Source: Bifidobacterium tissieri
GTDB lineage: Bacteria > Actinomycetota > Actinomycetes > Actinomycetales > Bifidobacteriaceae
Length of the DNA stretch: 64,000 nucleotides
Reading direction: 5' to 3'
NCBI RefSeq assembly: GCF_002259645.1
Contig: NZ_MWWV01000003.1
Coordinates: 248,001-312,000, forward strand
Shown: positions 9,155-17,354 of the stretch, piece after piece
How the letters are laid out: each line of letters opens with the position of its first letter
Numbering within the stretch: position 1 is the stretch's first letter
The notes under the pieces: model-generated
Seen by the model: the letters and a program-made list of their open reading frames with translations, nothing else
What the model was told of the DNA's origin: nothing
The model's database searches: none
Program-made: the position numbers and the translations under genes

Positions 9155-9470
9155 GACTGTCTCTTTACATGTCGGAACCGTTGTTTTTCAGTGTCTCTCG
9201 GTATTCATCACGACCACCCTCCGCCAGCCTCCGTCACCCTCCGTCACCCTCGCAGACCGGTAGTCAGGACCAGTTACGCATCTAACGGAGACACTCCCAG
9301 GCACTTCTGTTGCGCACCGGCGATCAGGACCAGATTTCACACCTAAAGAGACAGTCTCTGATTCCTGGTGGTGTGGTGCTCATTGAGCGGGGAGTGTCTT
9401 GGTGGGTGTGTGACTGGTCTTGTCTGCCAGTCGCGAGGCCGGCGGGAAGGGGCTCTCGCTTGAGAGCAGC
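9155..9470. repeat. Dispersed motifs TAAAGAGACAG and GAGACACTCCC, left of the tandem array
   Basis: GACTGTCTCTTTA (9155-9167) is exactly inverted as TAAAGAGACAGTC at 9344-9356. GAGACACTCCC occurs at 9288-9298 and inverted near 9389-9398. Two diverged versions of the same phrase, beginning TCAGGACCAG and running into GAGACA, lie near 9264-9295 and 9324-9354. No gene is recognised. Confidence 0.65.
9270..9298 (+). repeat. Left member of a direct-repeat pair around the 51/52-bp array
   Basis: The 29-nt segment starts CCAGTTACGCA and ends GGAGACACTCCC. A near copy starts CCAGTTACACA at 9910 and ends at 9937. The pair brackets the tandem array. Confidence 0.6.
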
Positions 9471-9518
9471 GCCGATCGAAGCGGTGACGACATGCAGAAA
9501 GACGGTTCCCCGCCTCGG

Positions 9519-9930
9519 TGCGTATCTGACGCACGTATGCACCGAACAAGCACCGGACGCACGCCCCTGTGCGTATCCGACTCACATATGCACCGAACAA
9601 GCACCGGACGCACGCCCCGATGCACATATGACGCACAGAGACGTCGAACAAGTACCGGGGACACGATTCGGTGCGGGTTCGGCATCCATATGCGACGAAC
9701 CCGCACCGAGCCGCACTCCTCGGTGCTTGTTCGACGCACGTTTGTGACGAACCCGCACTAGGGGGCACGTTTTACTGCGTATTCGACATCCATATACGAC
9801 AAACCCGCACTGAAGGACGTGCTTCGCTGCGTATCCGACGGACATCCGAGACGAACCCGCAGTAGGAAACCCGATCCAGTGCACATCCGACGTGCGCATG
9901 CGACCAATTCCAGTTACACACTTACCGAGA
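9519..9930. repeat. Eight-copy degenerate tandem repeat, 51-52 bp period
   Basis: Units begin with TGCGTATCCGAC-like sequence at 9519, 9570, 9621, 9672, 9724, 9776, 9828 and 9880. The first steps are 51 bp and the last four 52 bp. Each unit continues through GCACATATGC and CGAACCCGCACC-like words. Units 1-2 are the most alike (GAACAAGCACCGGACGCACG is identical); later units drift. The unit is repeated over its whole length, so this is a minisatellite, not a CRISPR array. The change from 51 to 52 breaks any reading frame. Confidence 0.9.
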
Positions 9931-9970
9931 CACTCCCCACACTTAAAGAGACAGCCCCCGAGACACTCCC
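9910..9970. repeat. Right flank of the tandem array: direct-repeat partner plus clustered motifs
   Basis: This segment holds the right direct-repeat copy (9910-9937), TAAAGAGACAG (9944-9954) and a second GAGACACTCCC (9960-9970). The same two motifs occur on the left flank, so array and flanks appear to belong to one element. Confidence 0.6.
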
Positions 9971-10258
9971 ATTGAACGCAAGGGGTGGTTGTGAGAGAAG
10001 GGAAGGTGCGTGAGTTACTCCGGTGGTATGGTTTCGACGAGTGTGAGAGACGGTTGGGGAGCGACGGTTACTGCTTGGTGGCGTGCGTGGTGGTGTGCGT
10101 GTGATGCGTGCGAGGGATGTGTGTATTCAATTGGAAGTGGTGTGTTTGATTGGAAGTGGGCCGTGTGAGCGTGTGGGCGGTTTCCGGTGCAGACGGGGGA
10201 CGCTTGTTGTACCGACCCCTGAAGCGTCCTGATTGTCGTTCCGCCCCGCTAATTCTCG

Positions 10259-10640
10259 TGGCAGAGAACGTGCGTGGGGCTTGGATTTGTGTTCTCTGCC
10301 AGGTCTTGTGGCAGGAAATTGCTGTGGCGTGTGAATATGCGTTCTCTGCCATGGAATCGTGGTACGGAATGTGTTTTCGGTTGGAATCGGCGTAGTGTGC
10401 CAGATCGCCGTGGCATGGAATGGAATAGCATCGTATTTCGGTGTTCTCTGCCATGGAATCGTGATGCCTAAAGCGTATTTTCGTGCCAGATTGCAGCTGC
10501 TTCCGACCGATTTCACTATGAATCGTCGATATTCCCGCTTTTTCCGTGGCAGGGAATGTAAATATCACCATGTACAGCATTCTCTGCCAATCCGAATGGT
10601 ACGCAATGCATTTTCGCTTCTGAATCCCATTCTCTGCCAC
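10259..10640. repeat. Dispersed TTCTCTGCCA repeat cluster
   Basis: TTCTCTGCCA occurs exactly at 10292, 10342, 10444, 10580 and 10630, and inverted (TGGCAGAGAA) at 10259. Two copies extend to TTCTCTGCCATGGAATCGTG (10342 and 10444). Weaker relatives (GTGGCAGGAAAT, GTGGCAGGGAAT) lie between. The 10259/10292 pair can form a 10-bp stem. Open frames on either strand merely translate the repeat (SMAEN-like peptides recur), so I do not call a gene. Confidence 0.75.
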
Positions 10641-10674
10641 GCGGCATCAGCAAGGCCCACTTTGCCGTTATTGA

Positions 10675-10785
10675 TATCGCTGCCCGCAGGGCCGATACGA
10701 GACGTTCGGCATCCCCATGCGCCACGGCACCGGCATCGACTGGAACGACTTCCACACCCGGGTCGACTGGCCATCCAACGACTAG
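10675..10785 (+). other. Possible C-terminal gene remnant
   Basis: Between two in-frame stops lie 36 codons whose end reads GTGIDWNDFHTRVDWPSND and then a stop. The residue mix looks like a real soluble protein, unlike the surrounding repeats. No start or upstream coding region is present. I do not recognise the parent gene. Confidence 0.25.
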
Positions 10786-10796
10786 ACCACCAGACA

Positions 10797-10836
10797 CACA
10801 TTTTGGCCTATAAGCCCACATTTTGGCCTATAAGCC
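10797..10836. repeat. 20-bp direct repeat in two head-to-tail copies
   Basis: CACATTTTGGCCTATAAGCC occurs at 10797-10816 and again at 10817-10836, just before the tRNA-Ser terminator. Confidence 0.8.
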
Positions 10837-10850
10837 CCGAAATCGGCATG

Positions 10851-10882
10851 AAAAAAGGGATCCGCGAGCAACCGCGAATCCC
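10851..10882 (-). terminator. Rho-independent terminator of tRNA-Ser(GCU)
   Basis: On the minus strand a 10-bp stem (GGGATTCGCG with CGCGGATCCC, one G-U) is followed by six T residues. It begins 5 nt beyond the tRNA 3' end. Confidence 0.85.
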
Positions 10883-10886
10883 TCGG

Positions 10887-10976
10887 TGGCGGAGTGAGGG
10901 GGATTCGAACCCCCGAACCGCTTGCGCAGTTAACACCTTAGCAGGGTGCCCCTTTCGGCCACTCAGGCATCACTCC
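10887..10976 (-). tRNA. tRNA-Ser, anticodon GCU
   Basis: A class II tRNA with a 7-bp acceptor stem (GGAGTGA/TCACTCC), a D-loop typical of tRNA-Ser (TGGCCGAAAGGGG), the anticodon loop CTGCTAA, a long variable arm and the T-loop GGTTCGAATCC. The 3' CCA is encoded (10887-10889). It reads AGC and AGU codons. Confidence 0.95.
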
Positions 10977-11397
10977 GTCGCGCTCGCCTGAGCGCAACAG
11001 ATCAATACTGTATCACGGGTTGTGGATTTTGCGAAATACGGCATGTCTATATGACTGAGGAATCCTCCGACCTGACATATTCGACGATTGACGTGGTTGG
11101 AAGCTGGATACGACGGGGAGCTGGATTTCAAGGATTGGTCGTCCGCTGATTGTCGAAGATGCCTTGGACGCGCGCGGCTGGGAAATCGGTCGTTTGGTTG
11201 CCGATATAGCAGCGCATATGACGACGTTGGCGTGAACCGACCCCGATCAACAAGTGAGCGGGGATGGAGGTACGCCGTTGTCCGCCATCTCCGCATCTCA
11301 CAATATCGCTTTTTTGTGCCGCTATGTGGACGTTGTGATGGGAGGACAGGGGTGGGTAGTCGGCGTATCGCGCCAACAGAACATAAGTGAACGAAGT

Positions 11398-11461
11398 CTC
11401 ACATTGTGAGTTCGAATGGGTTTGCCGTCACCATGCGGATGTTATTGCTCACATTGTTGAG
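11398..11461. promoter_or_regulatory. Pair of operator-like dyads CTCACATTGTGAG / CTCACATTGTTGAG
   Basis: A perfect 13-bp palindrome lies at 11398-11410, and a near copy with one inserted base lies at 11448-11461, almost exactly five helical turns apart. This arrangement suits cooperative binding of a dimeric repressor. The target gene is unclear: the nearest downstream start is 350 nt away. Confidence 0.45.
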
Positions 11462-11471
11462 TGAAATGAAC

Positions 11472-11515
11472 ATGCCGTTTTTTCCTGCGTCATGGACATT
11501 TCTCAAAAACGGCAT
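11472..11515. repeat. 11-bp inverted repeat with 22-nt loop
   Basis: ATGCCGTTTTT (11472-11482) is inverted as AAAAACGGCAT (11505-11515). It could be a terminator remnant or a folded RNA. Confidence 0.5.
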
Positions 11516-11811
11516 TCCGTGGGCGTGTCGTTCAGTTGTGAAAAGCCGTTTGGCATGATACCCGAAATCACGACATCACGCGTACGGTACCGTGATCGCA
11601 ACGTGGTTCATGACATCCCCGGTATGCCACCCAATTCGTGAGCGCATCCCAACTAATATGCGCACCCCAATTCGTGAACATGCATCTCCGGCGTCCGTCT
11701 CGTTGCCGTCTCATCGCAATCCCACCGCATCCATCCACTCGAACAGTTAACGATCGGACACCCTGGTGGATAGACTGACAACGGTTACCGGCCACATGAA
11801 AAGGGGGTCCA

Positions 11812-12798
11812 ATGATCATCGAACGGAACATGGAGCATACTGATCTACCACTGGTGGTGATCCCCGCCTGTTTCCCCTCGATGGCCCCCTACCTTGAACG
11901 CGGTCTCGACGTCATCGCCACCAAGGCCCGCGTCCGTATGCATACCGATATGACGCTTGACCTCGACGAGATCATGGCCCGTCTTGAGAATGCGAACGTT
12001 GCCATGACCACCGGCATTCATTTCAACAACGCCATGCTTGATGCGCTGGCACCGACGTTGCGTTGCCTCACCTTCGGAGGCACGGGCGTCGCCAATTTCG
12101 TCGACGTCAACCATGCCCACGATCTCGACATCATGGTCTGCAATGCCGTACATTACGGCGACAACGCCGTGGCCGAACACACCATCGCGCTGCTGTTCGA
12201 AATCACCCACAAGGCGGGACGGCTCGACGTGCGCACCCGAGCTCAGGGATGGCCTGGCTCCGACATCACCGAAATCGGTGGCATGACCATGGGAATCGTC
12301 GGGTTCGGCGGCATCGGTCATCGTGTGGCCGAACTCGCCCACGGCCTTGGTATGAAACTGATCGTCTGGGCGCGCCACCCCGACACCGAAACGCTTGACC
12401 GACTCGGTGTCGAACGGGCGGACAGCATCGATGACGTCTTCGCCAAGGCCGACGTGGTCAGCCCGCATCTGGCACTCAACGACGCCACGCGCGGCATCAT
12501 CACCGCCCGTCACCTCGACATGCTGCATCCTGGCGCCATCTTCCTCAACACCGCCCGCGCCGAACTCGTCGAACAGGGCGCACTCGAACGACGACTCAAC
12601 AACGGCGACATCTTCGCCGGCCTCGACGTATTCGACCCCGAACCGCTGCCCGACGACGCACCCCTGCGCGACTGCCCCAACACCGTACTCACCCCGCATG
12701 TGGCGTGGCGCAGCGACAAGGCGCTCGCCGGCATCGTCGATCAGAACATCCGATCCGTCGTCGCGTTCCTTGACGGAGAATCGTACAACATCGTCTAA
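11812..12798 (+). CDS. D-isomer-specific 2-hydroxyacid dehydrogenase
   Basis: A 328-residue cytosolic NAD(P)-dependent oxidoreductase. The Rossmann motif GIVGFGGIGHR is near residues 161-171. The catalytic triad is visible as Arg in NTARAELVEQGAL, Glu in DVFDPEPLPDDAPL and His in LTPHVAWRSD. AEHTIALLFEI is the family signature before the dinucleotide domain. The substrate (2-hydroxyacid, phosphoglycerate-like or glyoxylate-like) cannot be told. ATG 11812 has AAGGGGGT upstream; ATG 11830 is an alternative. It is separated from its neighbours by gaps. The short motif TCGTCTAA is repeated three times around and after the stop. Confidence 0.88.
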   Translation: MIIERNMEHTDLPLVVIPACFPSMAPYLERGLDVIATKARVRMHTDMTLDLDEIMARLENANVAMTTGIHFNNAMLDALAPTLRCLTFGGTGVANFVDVNHAHDLDIMVCNAVHYGDNAVAEHTIALLFEITHKAGRLDVRTRAQGWPGSDITEIGGMTMGIVGFGGIGHRVAELAHGLGMKLIVWARHPDTETLDRLGVERADSIDDVFAKADVVSPHLALNDATRGIITARHLDMLHPGAIFLNTARAELVEQGALERRLNNGDIFAGLDVFDPEPLPDDAPLRDCPNTVLTPHVAWRSDKALAGIVDQNIRSVVAFLDGESYNIV

Positions 12799-13019
12799 TC
12801 GTCTAAACGTCAATCGTCTAAACGACTAAGAGTCCAGAATCCCGCGATTCGTTACTCTTGTGTCGTACGCGATCGAGGACGCCGTACAGCCAGCGCTCCC
12901 ACGAATCCGTCACTCACATACTCACGGCATCCATCACTCAGAACACCGTCGCTCAGAACGCCATCTCGGGCATCCACCGCTCAGGATGTCCGTCATCTGC
13001 CCCAACGAAAGTCATCACT

Positions 13020-13664
13020 ATGCGCACGATTCTCAATACTCCCGATTCGCCGGCACACGACTCGCTGGTGGAGAAGAAATCCGAATTCATCGGCGACGCC
13101 TGCCACATCGATTCGCAGGACGAGGCGTTGTCGTTCGTGCAGACGATCCGTGACCAGCATCCCAAGGCTCGTCACGTGGCGTTCGCCGCCATGTGGGGCG
13201 GTTCCGACGGCCGTCTGGGGGAGCGGATGAGTGATGACGGCGAGCCGAGCGGTACCGCAGGCAAGCCGATTCTTGACGTGCTGCGTCAGGGCGGTCTGAC
13301 CGACTGTGTGGTGTGCGTGACCCGATATTTCGGCGGCATCCTGCTGGGTTCCGGCGGTCTGATCCGTGCGTATTCGTCGGCGGCATCGCTGGCGGTGAAG
13401 GCCGCGCAGGGGGCGAACATCATCCCGTGCACGCAGTACGAAACCGTGGTGGAGTATCCGCAGTTGGCCATGATGCGACAGATCGTCGCGCAGTTGGACG
13501 GAACGGTGGATGACGAGGAGTTCACCGACTGCGTGACCATGATGGTCTCCGTGCCGCAGCCGTCGGTCGGGGAATTCGAATCACGCGTGGTGGAGACGTT
13601 CAACGCCACCGTGCTGGTGGAGCGTCGCGGCAGTTTCAACCGTCCCATCGCGGACCGCGGCTAA
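13020..13664 (+). CDS. YigZ/IMPACT family protein
   Basis: A 214-residue soluble protein of the UPF0029 family related to yeast YIH1/IMPACT. The N-terminal domain has EKKSEFIGDACHID, DDGEPSGTAGKPIL and the signature TRYFGGILLGSGGLIRAY. The C-terminal part matches the ferredoxin-like DUF1949 region. Bacterial members are widely conserved and proposed to bind RNA or ribosomes, but their role is unproven. ATG 13020 is chosen because family similarity begins there; the ribosome binding site is weak. The following gene starts 11 nt after the stop. Confidence 0.9.
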   Translation: MRTILNTPDSPAHDSLVEKKSEFIGDACHIDSQDEALSFVQTIRDQHPKARHVAFAAMWGGSDGRLGERMSDDGEPSGTAGKPILDVLRQGGLTDCVVCVTRYFGGILLGSGGLIRAYSSAASLAVKAAQGANIIPCTQYETVVEYPQLAMMRQIVAQLDGTVDDEEFTDCVTMMVSVPQPSVGEFESRVVETFNATVLVERRGSFNRPIADRG

Positions 13665-13675
13665 GCTGGATGCCC

Positions 13676-14413
13676 ATGACCGAAGAAACCCCGCAGCCAG
13701 TACAGCCCGAGCAGAGCGCTTCCGTCCCTGACACGTCTGCCCCTGACACGTCCGTACCTGATGCGCCCGCACAGAACACGTCAGCACAGGACGCTCATGA
13801 CGCCGCCGAACACGAGCCGCTCACCGTCACCTACGAACGGCTTCGCCATTCCGACGATCCGGCCGAACTGGGCGAGTTCGCTCGTCGTCCGCTGCCCGAC
13901 CGCGGCGATGCCGCCGCGTTCTCCCGCGCCACCGCACTGCTTGAGGCTGTTGCCGGCAATCTGCACACCGATGTGGCGGATCGTGTGTTCCTCGCCGAGA
14001 CCATGCCGTTCCCGAACGTCCTCGTCAAACTCAGCGTGGATCCCGATCCGTCCGTGCGTGAGGCGGTGGCCAGAAACAAGGCCGACAAGAACTGGCTGGT
14101 GGGCCGACTGACCAAGGACGACGTCGATGAGATCCGCGATGTGGCGCTACGCAATCCGAACACGTCGTGGAAGATGCGTATGGAAGGCGCCGAAGACACG
14201 CGCAACGGCGCTGATATTCTCGACTATCTTTCCCGCTTCGGTGTGGACGACGACATGTCCGGCCCGGCCGTGCTCACGTCGATGATCCGTCGGGCGGTGG
14301 CGTTGAATCCCAACACCGGCGCGGACACGCTCGCCCGTCTGGCCGATGATCCCTCCGAAGAGGTTCGGCACGCCGTGGAACGACGAAACGCCACCAACGA
14401 CAATGGACGGTAA
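13676..14413 (+). CDS. Leucine-rich-repeat-variant (LRV) protein with Pro/Thr/Ala-rich N-terminus
   Basis: A 245-residue soluble protein of unknown function. Residues 1 to about 45 are Pro/Ser/Asp-rich and disordered, with repeats such as PDTSAPDTSVPDAP. The rest is helical. LSVDPDPSVREAVARNKADKNWL and ALNPNTGADTLARLADDPSE, followed by EVRHAVERRN, match the LRV helical repeat pattern (NPnT..LarLA.D....VR..VA.N). In Azotobacter one LRV protein carries an Fe-S cluster, but no Cys cluster is seen here. ATG 13670 is an alternative start. It probably shares a transcript with the YigZ gene. Confidence 0.72.
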   Translation: MTEETPQPVQPEQSASVPDTSAPDTSVPDAPAQNTSAQDAHDAAEHEPLTVTYERLRHSDDPAELGEFARRPLPDRGDAAAFSRATALLEAVAGNLHTDVADRVFLAETMPFPNVLVKLSVDPDPSVREAVARNKADKNWLVGRLTKDDVDEIRDVALRNPNTSWKMRMEGAEDTRNGADILDYLSRFGVDDDMSGPAVLTSMIRRAVALNPNTGADTLARLADDPSEEVRHAVERRNATNDNGR

Positions 14414-14485
14414 AAAACCCGTATCCAACGGGTAAAAACGGAATGTCAAACGATGTAACCGCGATTTCGGGGTTAAGCTGAAACT

Positions 14486-16657
14486 ATGGAACAGCGAGAA
14501 GAATCCCAAGAACGCCTGTCGCGCCCGCTGATTCAGTTGGCGAAGATGAAGGGTGTGGCCACGTTCTACGTCGGCCAGCAAGGTGAATACGTCGAGATTG
14601 ACGATGACGTCCTGGTCGATGTGCTGCGAAGTCTTGGTGTTGACGCCTCGACCAACGAGGCCGTCCTCGACTCCCTGCGCAAGGCCAGCGCCGAGCGTTA
14701 CAGCCGTCTTGTGCCGGCAACGTTGCTGCACATCGCGGGTCAGGAAAGCCGAGTCAAGGTCAACAACGAAGTGTTCGACGTGCCGTCGGCCAAACTTGTG
14801 CTTGAGGATGGCACCGAATATCCCGAACCGATCAAATGTGTGGCAGGCGACGGTGCCATAGCCCAGCCGGTCGGCGATCGGTTCATCGTCAATTCCGCGC
14901 TGGTGATCCCGGCTGATGTGCCGCTCGGCTACCACACGCTGACCGTCACGGTGGGCGGCCGCACCGAGGAGTCTACGCTGATCAGCGCCCCGGCGAAGAT
15001 CGAACTGCTTGACCCGATGAAGACCGGCCACCTGTGGGGCTGGATGGCACAGTTCTACTCCGTGCGCTCGCGCAATTCGTGGGGTGTGGGTGATTTCGCC
15101 GATCTCAAGACCATGCTGCGCGATTCTAAGGAGAAGACCGGCGCCGACTTCATGCTCATCAACCCGGTGCATGCCGGCGAGCCGTGCACGCCGCTGACGC
15201 CGTCCCCGTATCTGCCGATCTCGCGCAGGTTCGTCAATTTCACGTACATCAATCCGCAGAGCGTACCCGAATACGCGGAACTGTCGAACGAGGCCAAGGC
15301 CGAGATCGACCGTCTGCACGAGACCGTTGCGGAGCTGAACCAGAACGCCGATAAGATCGACCGCGATGCCATGTGGAACGCCAAGATGCCGGCACTGTGG
15401 ACGATTTTCAAGGCCGGTCGCACTCCGGAGCGCCAGCAGGAGTTCGATGCATACAAGGCCAAGGCCGGCGAGGATCTCGAAGGATACGCCACCTGGTGTC
15501 TGGCCTACGACAAGTGGGGCGCACCCACCGGCAAGCCCGGATCGTGGATCAAGAGCTTCAACCGGAACTCGGACGAGGTCGCCCAGCTGCGTAGCCAGTA
15601 CCCCGATACGCTGGACTTCTACCGCTGGCTGGAGTGGATCGCGGATGAGCAGCTGGCCGATGCACAGCAGACCGCCTACGATGCGAATATGACGATCGGC
15701 CTGATGAGCGACATGGCCGTTGGCGTGCACCCGTACGGTTCCGACGTGTGGTGGAATCCGGAGCGATTCGCGTATGGTGCCACCGTGGGCGCGCCGCCGG
15801 ACTTCTACAACCAGCAGGGACAGAACTGGAGCCAGCCGCCGCTTAACCCGAACTATCTGGCAGCCACCGGCTACAAGGCCTATCGCGATATCGTGGCCGG
15901 CATGTTCGCCCATGCCGGTGGCGTGCGCATTGACCATGCCATCGGTCTGTTCCGCCTGTGGTGGATCCCCGAAGGCCGTAGCGCCAAGCAGGGCACCTAC
16001 GTGTACTACGACTCCGCGGTCATGCTGGGTATTCTGGCCCTTGAAGCCACGCGTGCGCATGGCGTCGTGGTAGGTGAGGATCTTGGCGTGGTGCCCGAGT
16101 ATATGGCGCATTCGCTGGCCGAGCACGGTCTGCTGGGTTGTGCCATCGAATGGTTCGAGCAGCGTGACGGCAAGTTCCGTCGTCCGCAGGACTGGCGTCC
16201 GCTTACCCTCGCCTCGGTGACCACGCACGACATCCCGCCGACCGCCGGCTACCTCACCTACGAGCACGTGAAGCTGCGCAATCAGCTCCATCTGCTCGCC
16301 GGCAGCGAAGAGGAGTTCATGGCCGATGCCAAGCGCGAGCACGACGCCTTGCTCTCCATGCTCGCCGATGGTGGCTTTATCAAGCGTGGATGGCTGAACA
16401 ACGAGGCCGAGCACGAGCAGGACCTGATCGAAGGCATGCATCGCGCCCTGTGTGCATCCCCGTCGAAGCTGCTGTGCGCCACCGTCACGGACGGCGTGGG
16501 GGAGAAGCGCACACAGAACCAGCCTGGCACGAACAACGAATACCCGAACTGGCGTATCCCGCTTGCCGATGGCGACGGTCATGTGGTGAGTGTGGAGGAG
16601 CTGTTCTCCAACGCGCGTGTGCAGTCCCTTGCGGCTGTGATGCGCGGCGAGAAGTGA
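14486..16657 (+). CDS. malQ: 4-alpha-glucanotransferase (amylomaltase)
   Basis: A cytosolic GH77 enzyme of 723 residues that transfers maltooligosaccharyl units, releasing glucose during maltodextrin and glycogen turnover. The catalytic nucleophile Asp lies in GGVRIDHAIGLFRLWWIP (about residue 480), the acid/base Glu in VVVGEDLGVVPE (about 530) and the third carboxylate in TTHDIPPTAGY (about 580). The N-terminal extension of about 170 residues before the barrel is the usual long actinobacterial/E. coli MalQ form. It pairs functionally with glgX 1.8 kb downstream. Its stop overlaps the GTG of vsr. Confidence 0.95.
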   Translation: MEQREESQERLSRPLIQLAKMKGVATFYVGQQGEYVEIDDDVLVDVLRSLGVDASTNEAVLDSLRKASAERYSRLVPATLLHIAGQESRVKVNNEVFDVPSAKLVLEDGTEYPEPIKCVAGDGAIAQPVGDRFIVNSALVIPADVPLGYHTLTVTVGGRTEESTLISAPAKIELLDPMKTGHLWGWMAQFYSVRSRNSWGVGDFADLKTMLRDSKEKTGADFMLINPVHAGEPCTPLTPSPYLPISRRFVNFTYINPQSVPEYAELSNEAKAEIDRLHETVAELNQNADKIDRDAMWNAKMPALWTIFKAGRTPERQQEFDAYKAKAGEDLEGYATWCLAYDKWGAPTGKPGSWIKSFNRNSDEVAQLRSQYPDTLDFYRWLEWIADEQLADAQQTAYDANMTIGLMSDMAVGVHPYGSDVWWNPERFAYGATVGAPPDFYNQQGQNWSQPPLNPNYLAATGYKAYRDIVAGMFAHAGGVRIDHAIGLFRLWWIPEGRSAKQGTYVYYDSAVMLGILALEATRAHGVVVGEDLGVVPEYMAHSLAEHGLLGCAIEWFEQRDGKFRRPQDWRPLTLASVTTHDIPPTAGYLTYEHVKLRNQLHLLAGSEEEFMADAKREHDALLSMLADGGFIKRGWLNNEAEHEQDLIEGMHRALCASPSKLLCATVTDGVGEKRTQNQPGTNNEYPNWRIPLADGDGHVVSVEELFSNARVQSLAAVMRGEK

Positions 16658-17169
16658 GCTCCAAGCCCAATCGTTCTGTTCGATCGACGAAGGCGGTGAC
16701 CCGCAAGGCCGCGAAGGCCGGGGCACCGCCTTCGTCCGTACGGGGCGGAACCGAGAAATACGAACGCGGCACCCGCAGCTATACGATGTCGCACATCCGC
16801 GGCAAGGACACCTCGATTGAGGTGATGGTCCGCCGGTATCTGTTCTCCCGCGGCCTGCGATTCCGTAAGAACGATCGACGATATCCCGGTCATCCGGATG
16901 TCGTACTGCCAAAATGGCATACCGTCGTGTTCGTCAACGGCTGTTTCTGGCATATGCATGACGGGTGTTCCAAACATACGATGCCCAAGTCGAACGTGGA
17001 GTTCTGGACCGCCAAGCTCACCCGGAATCGTGAACGCGACCGACGTCAGCACGCCGAACTCGAGGCCATGGGGTGGCGGGTGATTGTGGTGTGGGAATGC
17101 GAACTCGACAAGGCAGTCAGACAGTCCCGTCTGGAGCGGCTTTACACCGAAATCACCGGCGTGTCGTGA
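16654..17169 (+). CDS. vsr: Very short patch repair (Vsr) endonuclease
   Basis: A 171-residue DNA endonuclease that nicks at T:G mismatches made by deamination of 5-methylcytosine. MSHIRGKDTSIEVMVRRYLF is the N-terminal Vsr block. HPDVVLP carries the catalytic Asp, GCFWHMHDGC the Phe-Trp-His intercalation and metal-binding region, and EFWTAKLTRNRERD the C-terminal signature. GTG 16654 overlaps the malQ stop (GTGA) and gives a 46-residue basic N-terminal tail. ATG 16786 would start exactly at the family block and is a possible alternative. No cytosine methyltransferase gene lies in this window, so it stands alone. Confidence 0.88.
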   Translation: MSSKPNRSVRSTKAVTRKAAKAGAPPSSVRGGTEKYERGTRSYTMSHIRGKDTSIEVMVRRYLFSRGLRFRKNDRRYPGHPDVVLPKWHTVVFVNGCFWHMHDGCSKHTMPKSNVEFWTAKLTRNRERDRRQHAELEAMGWRVIVVWECELDKAVRQSRLERLYTEITGVS

Positions 17170-17182
17170 GGTCAATGCGATT

Positions 17183-17210
17183 TTGACGAACTCGAAAAAC
17201 GCGGTATGCT
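17183..17210 (+). promoter_or_regulatory. Promoter of rplM-rpsI
   Basis: TTGACG (17183-17188) and TATGCT (17205-17210) are 16 bp apart and close to sigma-70/HrdB consensus. A leader of about 140 nt follows before rplM, long enough for autoregulation by L13, but no defined leader structure is recognised. Confidence 0.7.
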
Positions 17211-17354
17211 AATTGATTGTTGTGTTTCCCAGGGGTCCTTCAAAGCGCTGTCCCACTCGCCATTAGGACTTTCAGGGAGCCCACGGATAATGAGGCATGA
17301 CGGATCTGACCAGTCCACGATTGCCCGGAACACAATAGACAGAAAAGGTATATC

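Larger units (their letters stand above)
10977..11811. other. 835-nt gap without a convincing gene
   Basis: The gap holds the tRNA-Ser upstream region, two operator-like dyads and a long-loop hairpin (listed separately). One frame at 11092-11235 reads protein-like at its end (IVEDALDARGWEIGRLVADI) but has no start codon and only 47 codons. It may be a gene remnant. Nothing else is recognised. Confidence 0.5.

Noticed and set aside
9310-9768. Open frames through the 51/52-bp array on both strands
   Set aside because: They only exist because 51 is a multiple of three, and they break where the unit becomes 52 bp. Peptides are simple repeats.
9519-9930. CRISPR array at the 51/52-bp repeats
   Set aside because: The whole unit is related from copy to copy; there are no unique spacers and no cas genes.
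10068-10640. Minus-strand 190-codon frame
   Set aside because: Its peptide repeats the TTCTCTGCCA DNA motif (SMAEN words) and has an unusual residue mix. No ribosome binding site or family is seen.
14147-16912. Long minus-strand frame opposite malQ
   Set aside because: It runs against malQ codon structure and shows Gly/Arg/His-rich antisense composition. malQ is clearly coding on the plus strand.
16786-17169. vsr starting at ATG 16786 only
   Set aside because: Possible, but GTG 16654 overlaps the malQ stop in a typical coupled arrangement and the frame is open throughout, so the longer form was kept with the alternative noted.
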